From the NCBI GenBank assembly GCA_963804495.1, contig CAWDQN010000004.1:1-64000 (forward strand): a stretch of 64,000 nucleotides of DNA. The letters run 5' to 3'. This document shows positions 52,514 through 61,105 of this stretch, piece after piece (position 1 is the first letter of the stretch; every line of letters starts with the position of its first letter). The position numbers and the translations under genes were made by a program. The DNA comes from Rhodovastum sp963804495. GTDB lineage: Bacteria > Pseudomonadota > Alphaproteobacteria > Acetobacterales > Acetobacteraceae. Under the pieces are notes generated by a model that was not told where the DNA came from, did not search any database, and was given only the letters and a program-made list of their open reading frames with translations.

Positions 52514-52926
52514 GCGTCGCACCGCCGATGAGTGACCTGATCAAGCTTGTCCTGTCCGTCGCCGAGGCCAGCAGCCGCCGGCCAGCGCGCACCTGCGTCG
52601 TCTGCGCGGCCGTCGGCACAGTGGCCGCCACTTTGTGTGCGATAGCCGTGGTTGCTTGTGGGCTCGCTGCACTTTGGATCTATGCCCTGCCGCATACGGG
52701 TGCGGTCGGCGCGCCACTCGTGGTTGGCGGCGTTCTTGTTGCCCTGTGTCTCGCCATGCTGATGCTGGTGCGATACGGCTTGGCGCCCCGCCAGGCGCCG
52801 AAGCCCGCCGCGACGGCGCCAGCCTTGCTGCTCGCCGACATGACGCGGGTGGTCAGGGGCAACAAGGGCCCGGTGCTGATGGCCGCTCTGCTTGCCGGGC
52901 TGGTCGCCGGCCGCGGCGAAAAATAA
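52510..52926 (+). CDS. Holin-like/YqjE-like membrane protein
   Basis: 138 residues, GTG start overlapping the previous stop by 4 bp. Two hydrophobic hairpins: about 25-55 (VCAAVGTVAATLCAIAVVACGLAALWIYAL) and 62-85 (VGAPLVVGGVLVALCLAMLMLV); the C-terminal tail is basic with a short hydrophobic end (VLMAALLAGLVAG). Membrane partner of the ElaB-like protein by context. No close family recognised; phage holin superfamily III-like by topology. Confidence 0.7.
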   Translation: MSVAPPMSDLIKLVLSVAEASSRRPARTCVVCAAVGTVAATLCAIAVVACGLAALWIYALPHTGAVGAPLVVGGVLVALCLAMLMLVRYGLAPRQAPKPAATAPALLLADMTRVVRGNKGPVLMAALLAGLVAGRGEK

Positions 52927-52938
52927 AAAACCCGCCTG

Positions 52939-54141
52939 TCACTCTTCCGTGACCGCTGCGACGCGGGTTTCGGGCGGGCCGCCCAGCAGGTGGCCGATCG
53001 GCGTCAGCGACGGGATGTTGTCGCAGACTATTTTTAGAATAGACATCAGCGGCACCGACAGCAGCGCGCCCGCCACGCCCCACATCCAGTCGCAGAAAAA
53101 CAACGACACGATGACCAATACCGGGTTGAGGGTAAAGCGCCGCGCCAGCAGCATCGGCGTGATCACCTCGCCCTCGGCGATGTGAATGGCCAGGTAGATC
53201 GCCGGCGGCACCAACGCGCCGCCGATGCTTTCCTTGACGAACAGGCCGACGAAAAAAAACAGCACGACACCGGTCATCGGCCCGAGGATGGGGATGTAGT
53301 TCAACAGGAAGGCCGCCGTGCCCCAGAGCAGAACGTCCGGCAGGCCCTGCGCCCACATCTGCAGCCCGTTGGCGAGACCGACCAGCAAATTCATGGCGGT
53401 GATGGTGAACAGGTAGGCGGAAATGTTGCTCTCGATCTGGACGGCGACTTCCACCACGCGGCGCTTGTCGGCGAAACCGGGAACGATCTCCACCAACCGG
53501 CGCAGCAAGGAACCGCCCCCCGCGAGCAGGAAGAACAGCACCACTGCCACCATCACCACCTGCCCGAGCGCCACCTGCGTGCCTTGCAGCACCGACAAGC
53601 CGAAGCCCCCCATGTCACTGGTCGGCTGCACCACGACCTTCTGCACGCCGCGCTCGGCCGGCTGGGCGCCCTGATCCAGAGCATGATTGACCTGATCGTA
53701 TCCCGTGCGCAGGAACGCCATCGGTTTGCGCAGCGCGCCCAGTTGGTTCTGCAACTTGGGAATGCCCTCCGGGGCACGGGCAATCCATTGCGATGCTGGT
53801 ACGGAAATGGCGGCGCCGACGCCGCCCACGGCTGCGAACAGGACGATGATCAGCAGCAACGCGGCGGCGGTGTCGGGCACATGCAAGCGCGTGAGGAGTT
53901 GTTTGGACGAACTGAGCAGCAGGTTGAGCACCACCGCCAGCACCAACGGAATTACAATGGATCCCGCGACGGAGAGTGCGGTGAGCACGGCAAGCACGGT
54001 AAGAATGACCAGACAAACCTTCACCGTGTCGGGCTTTGCCCGCGCCACTTCGCGCTGCGCCTGGTGGAGCCCGTTTGCTTCGGTCCCGGTGTCGACGCGT
54101 GAGGCGCCCGACGCGGCGGTGTCGTCCGTGAGCAAACCCAT
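52939..54141 (-). CDS. AI-2E family transporter (PerM-like)
   Basis: 400 residues from ATG 54141 (GGAG about 9 nt upstream); ATG 54177 is an alternative. Eight hydrophobic segments in the 2+6 arrangement of the family. Motifs: LAVVLNLLLSSSKQLL, LFFLLAGGGSLLRRLVEIVPGFADKRRVVEVAVQIESNISAYLFT, and the C-terminal AAFLLNYIPILGPMTGVVLFFFVGLF with the conserved N-x-I-P-x-x-G. Members export small molecules or act as Na+/H+ antiporters. Two divergent copies of the shared motif lie between this gene and the PRC-barrel gene. Confidence 0.9.
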   Translation of the reverse strand: MGLLTDDTAASGASRVDTGTEANGLHQAQREVARAKPDTVKVCLVILTVLAVLTALSVAGSIVIPLVLAVVLNLLLSSSKQLLTRLHVPDTAAALLLIIVLFAAVGGVGAAISVPASQWIARAPEGIPKLQNQLGALRKPMAFLRTGYDQVNHALDQGAQPAERGVQKVVVQPTSDMGGFGLSVLQGTQVALGQVVMVAVVLFFLLAGGGSLLRRLVEIVPGFADKRRVVEVAVQIESNISAYLFTITAMNLLVGLANGLQMWAQGLPDVLLWGTAAFLLNYIPILGPMTGVVLFFFVGLFVKESIGGALVPPAIYLAIHIAEGEVITPMLLARRFTLNPVLVIVSLFFCDWMWGVAGALLSVPLMSILKIVCDNIPSLTPIGHLLGGPPETRVAAVTEE

Positions 54142-54397
54142 CAACCAAACTCCGCTCCGCTGGCGACGAACAACCATCGGATTACCCGACGGGTGATCGC
54201 CCGCCAGTGCCGTGCGCGTGACCGCCGCCCCGGTGGCACGAAGCTCTCGCTCCTTTGTTATCAGAACGGGGAGATTCACGACGGAGCAGCCGCTGGTGGC
54301 GCGCTTGGCGACAGGCGGCAGCGACAATCGCAATGGGCGCGCGGCGTTCCGGTTCCACGCGACGGCATACTTACAACGCCGAAAGACCGGTGCAGCA

Positions 54398-54414
54398 GGA
54401 TCGGAAACTACGCA
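54398..54414 (-). promoter_or_regulatory. Shared motif upstream of the AI-2E transporter gene
   Basis: Minus strand: CTGCGTAGTTTCCGATCCT. One mismatch to the core (C for G). It points toward the AI-2E gene but is 257 bp from the chosen start, so either the leader is long or the start lies further upstream. Confidence 0.5.
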
Positions 54415-54536
54415 GCATCGCCGCGGACCAGAAGACCGGGATGGCGCGACGGTCGGCAGAACAATGAGCGAGGTGGCGCCGCCAGGCAGACGAGACTCGT
54501 GGCGAACAACTTTGCCCCCACCGACAAACCCGGACA

Positions 54537-54555
54537 CTGGGTAGTTTCCGAGCCT
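54537..54555 (+). promoter_or_regulatory. Shared motif upstream of the PRC-barrel gene
   Basis: CTGGGTAGTTTCCGAGCCTG, a perfect match to TGGGTAGTTTCCGANCCTG. It lies about 93-111 bp before the start codon, same strand, and 125 bp from an oppositely oriented copy. Confidence 0.6.
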
Positions 54556-54647
54556 GTGAAATCGGACCAGCTGGTGCCTAGAAATGCCCGGGCCCCATGA
54601 ACGGTGGCCGGCAGATCAAGCAGTCTATGCCAGAAAGGGACGACGCC

Positions 54648-55433
54648 ATGTTGTTGACCGCATCGGACGTCACGGGCTACTCCGTCGAGGCGAGCGACGG
54701 CAGCCTCGGAACCGTCAAAGATCTCCTGTTCGACGACAGGAGCTGGAATGTGCGCTGGCTGGTGGTGCATACCGGAAACTGGTTGAGCGGACGCAAGGTG
54801 CTCATTCATCCATCGGCGATCGGGCAGGCTGACGACGAGCGACAGTGCCTTCCGGTGAGACTGACGAAGGCGCAGATCGAGAACGGACCCGACATTCTCG
54901 ATGTCCAGCCTGTTTCAAAGCAGCTGGAGGAACATGTGTATCACCGGCATGGCGGCGACCCGCAACCGGGCTGGCGGACGCTCATCGGCGCGGAGGTGGC
55001 GGTGACCGCCGCAACATTGACGCCCTCGCCCGCCATGGCGGGCGCTGCGGTCGGCGAGGCTGCGGAAATCGGCTCCCGGCTGGACGACGGAGATCCGCAC
55101 TTGCTCAGCACCGCAGTCATCACGGGCTATCATATCCAGGCCAGCGACGGCGACGTGGGCCATGTCGAGAACATGCTTCTCGACGATGCAAGATGGGAGA
55201 TACGCTATCTCGTGGTCGACACGAAGAACTGGGGCTTCGGCAAGCATGTGCTGATATCGCCCTATGTCGTACGAGAGATCCTATCGTCGGAGAAGCACAT
55301 CCGGCTGGATCTCAGCCGCGATCAGATCAAGGCCAGCCCGCCTTGGGACCGCGACGAAATCATCGATCAGGCCTATGAGGCGAAGCTCCGTAGTCATTAC
55401 GGCTGGCACGAGCATGCCTCCCAATCGCCATGA
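54648..55433 (+). CDS. Double PRC-barrel protein
   Basis: 261 residues from ATG 54648 (GAAAGGGAC upstream). Two PRC-barrel domains: about 1-80 (LLTASDVTGYSVEASDGSLGTVKDLLFDDRSWNVRWLVVHTGNWLSGRKVLIHP) and 155-235 (LLSTAVITGYHIQASDGDVGHVENMLLDDARWEIRYLVVDTKNWGFGKHVLISPYVV). The linker is Ala-rich and carries no signal peptide. Bacterial double-PRC proteins of this kind are common stress-gene neighbours; function unknown. The shared motif lies about 100 bp upstream. Confidence 0.88.
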   Translation: MLLTASDVTGYSVEASDGSLGTVKDLLFDDRSWNVRWLVVHTGNWLSGRKVLIHPSAIGQADDERQCLPVRLTKAQIENGPDILDVQPVSKQLEEHVYHRHGGDPQPGWRTLIGAEVAVTAATLTPSPAMAGAAVGEAAEIGSRLDDGDPHLLSTAVITGYHIQASDGDVGHVENMLLDDARWEIRYLVVDTKNWGFGKHVLISPYVVREILSSEKHIRLDLSRDQIKASPPWDRDEIIDQAYEAKLRSHYGWHEHASQSP

Positions 55434-55472
55434 GAATCTGTCGCGTGCGGAGACCAGAATCATGGGGCGATG

Positions 55473-56975
55473 GTATCTGCTCAACCCCCGGCGTATCGTC
55501 ATGCGGCGGCGAGCACAGACTGTCCTTTTAGGACCATCATGATGGCCTGGTAGGCGTCGATTCTCCGTCGTGCGGCGGTGCCGATAATGGAGCGGGCGGC
55601 AGCGAAGAAATCGGCGCCCCACACCGAGCGGAAGCCGCCGGCGACCTTGCGGTAGGTCGCGGTGGGACGCAGCTCGCGTTCGCTGCCATTGTTGTCGGCG
55701 CCGACCTCGGGGTGGCCGAGGAAGGTGAACAGGTGGCTGCGGAGCTTTCCGTATCGTTTTCGCAATCGTCGGCCGTGCGGATTGGCGGGCGCGAGCGCCA
55801 TGATGGCATCGAGATCGCGTTCCAGCCGCTGGCGGTATATGCGGCGCGTGCTCTCCGCCAGGCGATGCCGCCGCCGCGCCAGCGCGAAGGCGCGCAGCAG
55901 CAGCATCTTCATGCGCGGGGCGAAGATCGTATCGCCTGCCTCGATGGCAAACTGGCAATCGCGGAGCTGGTGCGCCAGACAGATCTGCCACTCTTCGGCA
56001 TGTACCTGCTGCGCACTGTAGAGATCCGAGACCCAGAGCACCGGGACCCAGAGCACTGGACGGTGGCCGTCCAGCACCTCGTGCACGACGCTGGCGGCAC
56101 GGCTGTGGCGAATCACGTGGATCACCACCTCGCCGTTCTGGAACACCCAGTTCCAGGCATTCTGTCCGTCGATCCGCACGCCCGTCTCGTCCGGGCAGAC
56201 CACCCGGGCGCGCCGCAGACGCGCGAGAATGGCGCTGACCTTGGCATCGAGGCAGGGCACGGCGCGGCGGAATGCGGCGTCCAGTGCGCCCTCGCTGATG
56301 GCCAGCCCGAACAACTCCAGCATCAGGCGGCTCAGCCGCTGGTAGCTGATCGCATGGGTGACGCGCAGATAGATCGCCAGCGCCACGATGTTCAGGCTGA
56401 ATGGCGTGCCCGGCTCAAGACCCTCGGGCACCGGCGCCAGCGTGGTGTGGCCGCAGCAGCGGCAGTGTCCCGCGTAGCGCTCCACCCGCGTGACAATCGG
56501 CCTGACCTTCGGCAACTCGACCTTGTCGTAGCGACCGGCCAGCGTCTGGTCGGCTTCGTCCAACCCTGCCTGGCAGTGCGCGCAGCACACCGGGCGCGCG
56601 ATAACCGTCTCGTCAGGGTTTTCCACCAGCGACCGGCCGCCACCTTTGCGGCCGAGGCTGCCCGGCCGCGGGCCTTTCCGTTTCGGCTTGTCATCCCGAT
56701 GGGGTGTCTTGCCTTGTGACGGCGGCACGCTGGAGTTGTCCGGCGTCTTCGGCGGCTCGCCGAGCCGCGCCTCCAACGCCGCCACCCGCGCGGTCAGCGC
56801 CTGCACCTGCGCCCAAAGCACGCGGATCAGCGCGTCCTTCTCATCATGCGACAGGCAACTGAGGTCGGGGAGCTGGGTCACCCCAAGCTTGAATCGTGCC
56901 GGTCGTGGTCACGTCAAGCAGCTTTCAACAAACCCGCCACGCACCCATCCAGACCGGGGGGTTGAGCAGATACGA
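55473..56975 (-). mobile_element. IS66-type element with a single transposase gene
   Basis: Ends are inverted repeats GTATCTGCTCAACCCCCGG (55473-55491) and its complement CCGGGGGGTTGAGCAGATAC (56956-56975). Only tnpC-like coding DNA is between, without tnpA/tnpB, as in the ISBst12 branch of the family. No 8-bp target duplication is visible (GGGCGATG on the left, GACAAAGG on the right). One arm sits in a truncated secreted-protein gene. Confidence 0.82.
55499..56881 (-). CDS. IS66-family transposase
   Basis: 460 residues, intact. N-terminal coiled coil (VQALTARVAALEARLGEPPKTPDNSSVPPSQGKTP), zinc-binding CCAHCQAG and YAGHCRCCGH, catalytic acids in RRARVVCPDETGVRIDGQNAW (D), VLWVSDLYSAQQ (D) and VGADNNGSERELRPT (E), followed by YRKVAGGFRSVWGADFFAAARS. 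No helper genes. All key residues are present, so it should be active. Confidence 0.93.
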   Translation of the reverse strand: MTQLPDLSCLSHDEKDALIRVLWAQVQALTARVAALEARLGEPPKTPDNSSVPPSQGKTPHRDDKPKRKGPRPGSLGRKGGGRSLVENPDETVIARPVCCAHCQAGLDEADQTLAGRYDKVELPKVRPIVTRVERYAGHCRCCGHTTLAPVPEGLEPGTPFSLNIVALAIYLRVTHAISYQRLSRLMLELFGLAISEGALDAAFRRAVPCLDAKVSAILARLRRARVVCPDETGVRIDGQNAWNWVFQNGEVVIHVIRHSRAASVVHEVLDGHRPVLWVPVLWVSDLYSAQQVHAEEWQICLAHQLRDCQFAIEAGDTIFAPRMKMLLLRAFALARRRHRLAESTRRIYRQRLERDLDAIMALAPANPHGRRLRKRYGKLRSHLFTFLGHPEVGADNNGSERELRPTATYRKVAGGFRSVWGADFFAAARSIIGTAARRRIDAYQAIMMVLKGQSVLAAA

Positions 56976-57099
56976 CAAAGGTCTCGACCTGGGTGGCGTC
57001 CGGCAGCGGTTGGGCACCGGACGCCGCGCTGAGGATCACGAGCCAGCCGGGGAGCACGAGCCCCGCCAGCGCAAAACGGCACAAAGACCGACCGATCAT
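56976..57099 (-). pseudogene. N-terminal fragment of an exported protein cut by the IS66-type element
   Basis: MIGRSLCRFALAGLVLPGWLVILSAASGAQ is a signal peptide with a likely cleavage after ASG-A, followed by PLPDATQVETFVVSA. The IS border comes about 40 codons into the frame. The rest is not found at the other side of the element, so the 3' part was deleted or moved. Confidence 0.55.
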
Positions 57100-57826
57100 T
57101 CCGTTGCCCTGCCACTTTGAATGCGGGAGACGCCTTCCCTGTATCCCCTATTCTATGGGGTTTGCGCGTGTCTCGTCGCATGCAGAAGGCTTCCGGTTCC
57201 GGCCTGACCTGGGATTTCCGATGCGTTGGAGGATATCGGGCCGACATGAACCGCTCTGTGTGGATCGCCGCCCGGCGATTTCAGGAAGGGCGCGAACAGG
57301 AAGGCGGTGATGCGCGCGTGACGGATGAACCCGTGGAATGCCGCCCCGACGACGCGGGCGCTGAGCGGGCTGGCGATGGTTCCGCTGCTGCGGTTTGCCG
57401 CCATTGCGGGGAAGATGCTCTGGCGTGTCAGCAAGCAGGGTGGGCTTCAGCCCACAGTCGCAGGTTATGACCGCGCGCCGGCGTCAGCCAGTTCTGCTTC
57501 CTCGAACGGAGAGGCCGGCATCGCGCGCGGAGTTGCCAGAATTTGGGCGGTGGAGACATTGGTTTTTGGGCCACGTTTGCGTTTGGTGGGCTGAAGCCCA
57601 CCCGACAGGATCGGCGTAGGAGGCGGCCCTCGGATGGCGAAGCGGCAAACAGGGTCGGTTTCTGGGAAACGGACCTTCAGGAATGGGTTCCAAGGGCCTC
57701 CCGGCCGTCGCGCCGCAGGCGCGCGACGCGCGACGCGGGTCCAGGGCAGAGCCCTGGCCTTTCTTTGCTTGCCCGCCAGAGTGTCGCACCATATCTTACT
57801 TCCGCCTTACATCCGGCAGGCAAGCC
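57100..57826. other. Gene-poor stretch before the toxin-antitoxin pair
   Basis: No convincing gene on either strand. AGGTGGGCTTCAGCCCAC-type dyad at 57437-57461 and GGTGGGCTGAAGCCCACC at 57584-57601 share TGGGCT(T/G)(C/A)AGCCCA, a small dispersed hairpin. The palindromic repeat at 57683-57768 follows. A minus frame at 57153-57434 is open but does not resemble a protein I know. Confidence 0.4.
57683..57768. repeat. Palindromic repeat family member
   Basis: CCAAGGGCCTCCCGGCCGTCGCGCCGCAGGCGCGCGACG then GGGTCCAGGGCAGAGCCCTGGCC, the inverse arrangement of the copy at 27159-27240. The second module alone recurs at 10480 and 20740. Confidence 0.65.
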
Positions 57827-58108
57827 ATGGCCAGCGAACCCAAGCTCACAACCCGGTTGTCAACCAAAGGGCAGGTGATCCTGCCGGCCGCGGTCCGTCA
57901 TCGCCGCGGCTGGGATGCCGGGACCCTGTTGCAGGTCGAGGAAACGCCCGAGGGAGTGCTGCTCAAGGCCGCGAAGCTGTTCCCGCCAAGCGAGCCCGGC
58001 GAGGTGTTCGGCTCGCTGCCCTGGCAAGGTCCACCGCAGACGGTCGAGGACATGCATGCCGCCATCGCGGCCGAAATCCAGCGGCGGCATGATCGCGGTC
58101 GATACTAA
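57827..58108 (+). CDS. AbrB/MazE-type antitoxin
   Basis: 93 residues from ATG 57827 (MASEPKLTTRLSTKGQVILPAAVRHRRGWDAGTLLQVEETPEGVLLKAA). TRLSTKGQVILPAAVRHRRGW..GT.L is the swapped-hairpin AbrB DNA-binding fold, here at the N-terminus; the C-terminal part neutralises the toxin. It overlaps the PIN gene by 20 bp, the normal antitoxin-first order, and likely represses the pair. Confidence 0.92.
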   Translation: MASEPKLTTRLSTKGQVILPAAVRHRRGWDAGTLLQVEETPEGVLLKAAKLFPPSEPGEVFGSLPWQGPPQTVEDMHAAIAAEIQRRHDRGRY

Positions 58109-58478
58109 CGTCGTCGTCCGCTGCCTGATCGACGACGACCCGGAGCAGGCGCGGCGCGCCCGGGCACTCGTCGAACAGCAGGACGTGTGGGTGTCGCTCA
58201 GCGTGCTGCTGGAAACCGAATGGGTGTTGCGCAGCCTTTATCGCGTCGCGCCGACGCTGATCGCGGCGGCGCTGCGCCGGTTCGCCGGGTTGCGCACGGT
58301 GACGGCCGAGAACGAGGCGGCACTGGCGCGGGCATTGGAGTGGAGCGAACGCGGCATGGATTTCGCGGACGCCCTGCATCTGGCCACGGCCGATGGCTGC
58401 GACGGTTTCGCCACGCTCGACTCCGGCCTTGTTGAGACCGCACGGCGCATCGGCGTGGCCGGCGTCACGGCTCCGTAG
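58089..58478 (+). CDS. PIN-domain ribonuclease toxin (VapC-like)
   Basis: 129 residues from ATG 58089. PIN acidic residues: D in MIAVDTNVVVRCLIDDD, E in SVLLETEWVLRS, D in GMDFADALHLATA and D in FATLDSGLVETA. VapC-type nucleases cleave tRNA or rRNA when released. The start lies inside the antitoxin gene. Both look intact, so the module is probably active. Confidence 0.93.
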   Translation: MIAVDTNVVVRCLIDDDPEQARRARALVEQQDVWVSLSVLLETEWVLRSLYRVAPTLIAAALRRFAGLRTVTAENEAALARALEWSERGMDFADALHLATADGCDGFATLDSGLVETARRIGVAGVTAP

Positions 58479-58506
58479 CCCGGCCGCCCGGGGTCGGCCG
58501 AGGCGG

Positions 58507-58893
58507 TCAGCGCGGGTCCGTCTCCTCGCCGCGGAGGATTTGCAGCGCCCGGCGCAGGCGCAGGATGCCCGGACGCAGATGGCCTTCGCCGCACATCTTT
58601 GTGCCCTCCTGCCGCAGGCTCCATACCTCCGCGGGCACCGGCTCCGGCTGGTGGGTGCTGGCCTCCTGGCGGATCTGGGTGGCCAACTGGGCGCAGAAGG
58701 CGGGGCTGTCGGAGGTGATGCGGGCGGGCGGCACGTCGGTTTGCGGGGGCGGCAACAGGCTCTGGGGGGGAGGCGCGTCCGTCTGGGTGGGCTGCGCGCG
58801 GGCGGCGACCACAAGGGCGAACCAGACGGGCAGGCCGGCCATCATCCGGCGTCGCGGCACAGAACATACCCCCATGGCCAAGCCACGCATCAT
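58507..58893 (-). CDS. Hypothetical exported protein
   Basis: 128 residues from ATG 58893; starts at 58962 or 58845 are possible. MMRGLAMGVCSVPRRRMMAGLPVWFALVVAARAQ is a signal peptide with a charged n-region. The mature part begins with a proline-rich linker (PPPQSLLPPPQTDVPPA) and continues with a helical domain containing two Cys (FCAQLATQIRQ and KMCGEGHLRPGILRLRRALQIL). The Cys pair suits a periplasmic disulfide. Next to the kinase gene but in no known pathway. Confidence 0.65.
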   Translation of the reverse strand: MMRGLAMGVCSVPRRRMMAGLPVWFALVVAARAQPTQTDAPPPQSLLPPPQTDVPPARITSDSPAFCAQLATQIRQEASTHQPEPVPAEVWSLRQEGTKMCGEGHLRPGILRLRRALQILRGEETDPR

Positions 58894-58939
58894 GCCCCCA
58901 CCGGCCATACCACGCTCTTGGTCGAATGTGACGCTTTCG

Positions 58940-60433
58940 TCAGGACAGCGATTGCGGGGCATTGGCGGCGGTCAGGGCGGACAGCGACATCACCGCGCGC
59001 AGGCCGGGGCGGTTGTCTTCCAGGCGCAACGTGCCGCCGTGCAGAACCGCCACCGCCTGCACCAGCGACAGGCCCAGCCCCGAGCCCGGGGTGCTGCGGG
59101 CGCTCTCGCCGCGAAAGAACCGCTCGACCGCACGCTCACGGTCGTCCGTCGGGATGCCCGGACCCTGGTCTGACACGGTGATCTCCAACGTCCGCCCGGA
59201 CGGGGTCGCGTCCAGCCGGATGGTGCTGCCGGGCGGGGAAAATTTCAACGCGTTGTCCAGCAGATTGGCCACCGCCTGCTGCAGCATGTCGCGGTCGCCG
59301 AAGAAGGGCAGGATCGGCGGGATGGCGTGCTCCAGCACCTGCCCGTTCTCCTCGGCGGCGGCGGTATACAACTCGACCAGGTCGAACAGCAGCGGACCGA
59401 GATCGACCCGCGCGAAGGCCGAGCGGCGGGCGCCGGCCTCGATTTCGGCAATCCGCAGCAACGCCTGGAACACCGCGACGATGCCGTCGAGGTCGTGTTG
59501 CGCGCGCTCGATGGCGGCGTGCAGATCGGCCTCGGAGCGGGCCGAGCGGGCGGCATCCTCCAGCCGGGCGCGGGCACGGGTGATCGGCGTGCGCAGGTCG
59601 TGGGCGATGGCGTTGGAAACCTGCCGCACGCCGTCCATCAGGGTGGCGACGCGGTCCAGCATGTTGTTGATTTCCTCGGCCAGCCGGTCGAACTCGTCGC
59701 CCATGCCGGTCACCCGCACCCGGCGCGTCAGATCGCCGCGGCTGAACGCGGCCGCGGTGGCGGCCACGTCGTTGATGGTGATGCGGAACAGGCTGCGCAC
59801 CGCCAGCGCGCCGGCAACCCCCAGCGCCACCACGATCGAGGGCGCCCAGATCAGCGCGTCGCCCAGGATACGCCGCAACTGGGCGCGCTCCTGCACGTCG
59901 CGCCCGACCAGCAAATGATAGCCGCCGGGCAGCACGAACTGGCGGATGCGGGCAAGGCCGCGCACACCGGCGCGGTCGATCGGAATTTCCGCCCATTCGG
60001 TGTCGACGTTGACCATGCGCGGCCAGACCTCGAGATTGCCGGCTACCGGCCGCAGCGAGGAGTCGGCCAAAAGGTAGATGGCGTCGTCATCGACATTGGC
60101 GCTCAGCCGGTCCTGGATGGTCTCGACCAGATTGGTCGGGCCGTCCATGAAGCGCTCGACCAGCCCCTGCGCATCGGCGTTGATCGCCGCCTCGGTCTGC
60201 CGGTCCAGCAGACCGGCGGTGGACCACCAGAGAAACGCGGTCAGGGCGAGCGCGCTGAGGGCGAACAATCCGGCGTAGATGATGCCGAACCGCACCCCGG
60301 CCGAACGCAGCAGCGTCCGCGGGTGCAGGATCAGCCATGTGTCCATGCGGGCCCGGCGGGCCAGCCATTGCAGCTGCTGCGCAGCCCAGTCGGACATGTC
60401 GGCGGCGATCTGCCGCACCGGCTCAATCCCCAC
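58940..60433 (-). CDS. Sensor histidine kinase of the HtrA-linked two-component system
   Basis: 497 residues. A membrane helix at about 47-70 (FGIIYAGLFALSALALTAFLWW), a periplasmic domain about 75-190 and a second helix about 205-225 (ALIWAPSIVVALGVAGALAV), then HAMP, HisKA with His in SNAIAHDLRTPITRARARL (about residue 275), and HATPase (N box VANLLDNALKFSPPG, G1 DQGPGIP, G2 GSGLGLSLVQAV). It overlaps its regulator gene by 11 bp. EnvZ/TctE-like layout; input unknown, with the HtrA partner pointing to envelope stress. Confidence 0.93.
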   Translation of the reverse strand: MGIEPVRQIAADMSDWAAQQLQWLARRARMDTWLILHPRTLLRSAGVRFGIIYAGLFALSALALTAFLWWSTAGLLDRQTEAAINADAQGLVERFMDGPTNLVETIQDRLSANVDDDAIYLLADSSLRPVAGNLEVWPRMVNVDTEWAEIPIDRAGVRGLARIRQFVLPGGYHLLVGRDVQERAQLRRILGDALIWAPSIVVALGVAGALAVRSLFRITINDVAATAAAFSRGDLTRRVRVTGMGDEFDRLAEEINNMLDRVATLMDGVRQVSNAIAHDLRTPITRARARLEDAARSARSEADLHAAIERAQHDLDGIVAVFQALLRIAEIEAGARRSAFARVDLGPLLFDLVELYTAAAEENGQVLEHAIPPILPFFGDRDMLQQAVANLLDNALKFSPPGSTIRLDATPSGRTLEITVSDQGPGIPTDDRERAVERFFRGESARSTPGSGLGLSLVQAVAVLHGGTLRLEDNRPGLRAVMSLSALTAANAPQSLS

Positions 60434-61100
60434 GCAGCATATAGCCGGCGTTGCGCACCGTGTGGATCAGCGGGGTCGGGAACGGCTTGTCGACCTTCTG
60501 GCGCAGGCGGGAGACGTGCACGTCGATGACGTTGGTCTGCGGGTCGAAATGGTAGTCCCACACGCCTTCCAGCAGCATGGTGCGGGTCACCACCTGGCCG
60601 GCGTGCCGGAGCAGATATTCCAGCAGCCGGAACTCGCGCGGCTGCAGGTCGATTTTCTGGCCGGCGCGGCGGACGGTGCGCGACAGCAGGTCCATCTCCA
60701 GGTCGCTGGCGGTCAGCTTGGTGGCCGGGGTGTCGTTCTTGCCGCGGCGGGTCAGCGCCTCCACCCGGGCGAGCAGCTCGGAGAAGGCGAAAGGCTTGGT
60801 CATGTAGTCGTCGCCGCCGGCCTTCAGGCCGCGCACCCGGTCGTCCACCTGCGCCATCGCCGACAGGAACAGCACCGGCGTCTGGTTGCCCTGGGCGCGC
60901 AGGGTTTCGAGCAGGCGCAGCCCATCGACGCCGCCCGGCAGCATGCGGTCGAGCACGATCGCGTCGAAATTCTCGCTGGCCGCCAGAAACAGCCCGTCGC
61001 GGCCGTTGTCGGCGTGTTCGACCACGTGACCGGTTTCCTTCAGCCCCTTGACCACGAAGCCGGCCACGTCCTTGTCGTCTTCCACCACCAGGATGCGCAT
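60423..61100 (-). CDS. OmpR-family response regulator
   Basis: 225 residues from ATG 61100; a TTG at 61109 overlaps the upstream stop. Receiver: RILVVEDDKDVAG, phospho-Asp in AIVLDRMLPGGVDGL, VLFLSAMAQVDDRVRGLKAGGDDYMTKPFAFSEL. The C-terminal winged helix is the OmpR/PhoB type (PREFRLLEYLLRHAGQVVTRTMLLEGVWDYHFDPQTNVIDVHVSRLRQKV). Coupled to the kinase by 11 bp overlap and 5 bp after htrA. Confidence 0.95.
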   Translation of the reverse strand: MRILVVEDDKDVAGFVVKGLKETGHVVEHADNGRDGLFLAASENFDAIVLDRMLPGGVDGLRLLETLRAQGNQTPVLFLSAMAQVDDRVRGLKAGGDDYMTKPFAFSELLARVEALTRRGKNDTPATKLTASDLEMDLLSRTVRRAGQKIDLQPREFRLLEYLLRHAGQVVTRTMLLEGVWDYHFDPQTNVIDVHVSRLRQKVDKPFPTPLIHTVRNAGYMLRGD

Positions 61101-61105
61101 TGCGG

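Noticed and set aside
57153..57434. Minus frame upstream of the toxin-antitoxin pair
   Set aside because: No motif, start signal or conserved pattern; flanked by repeats.
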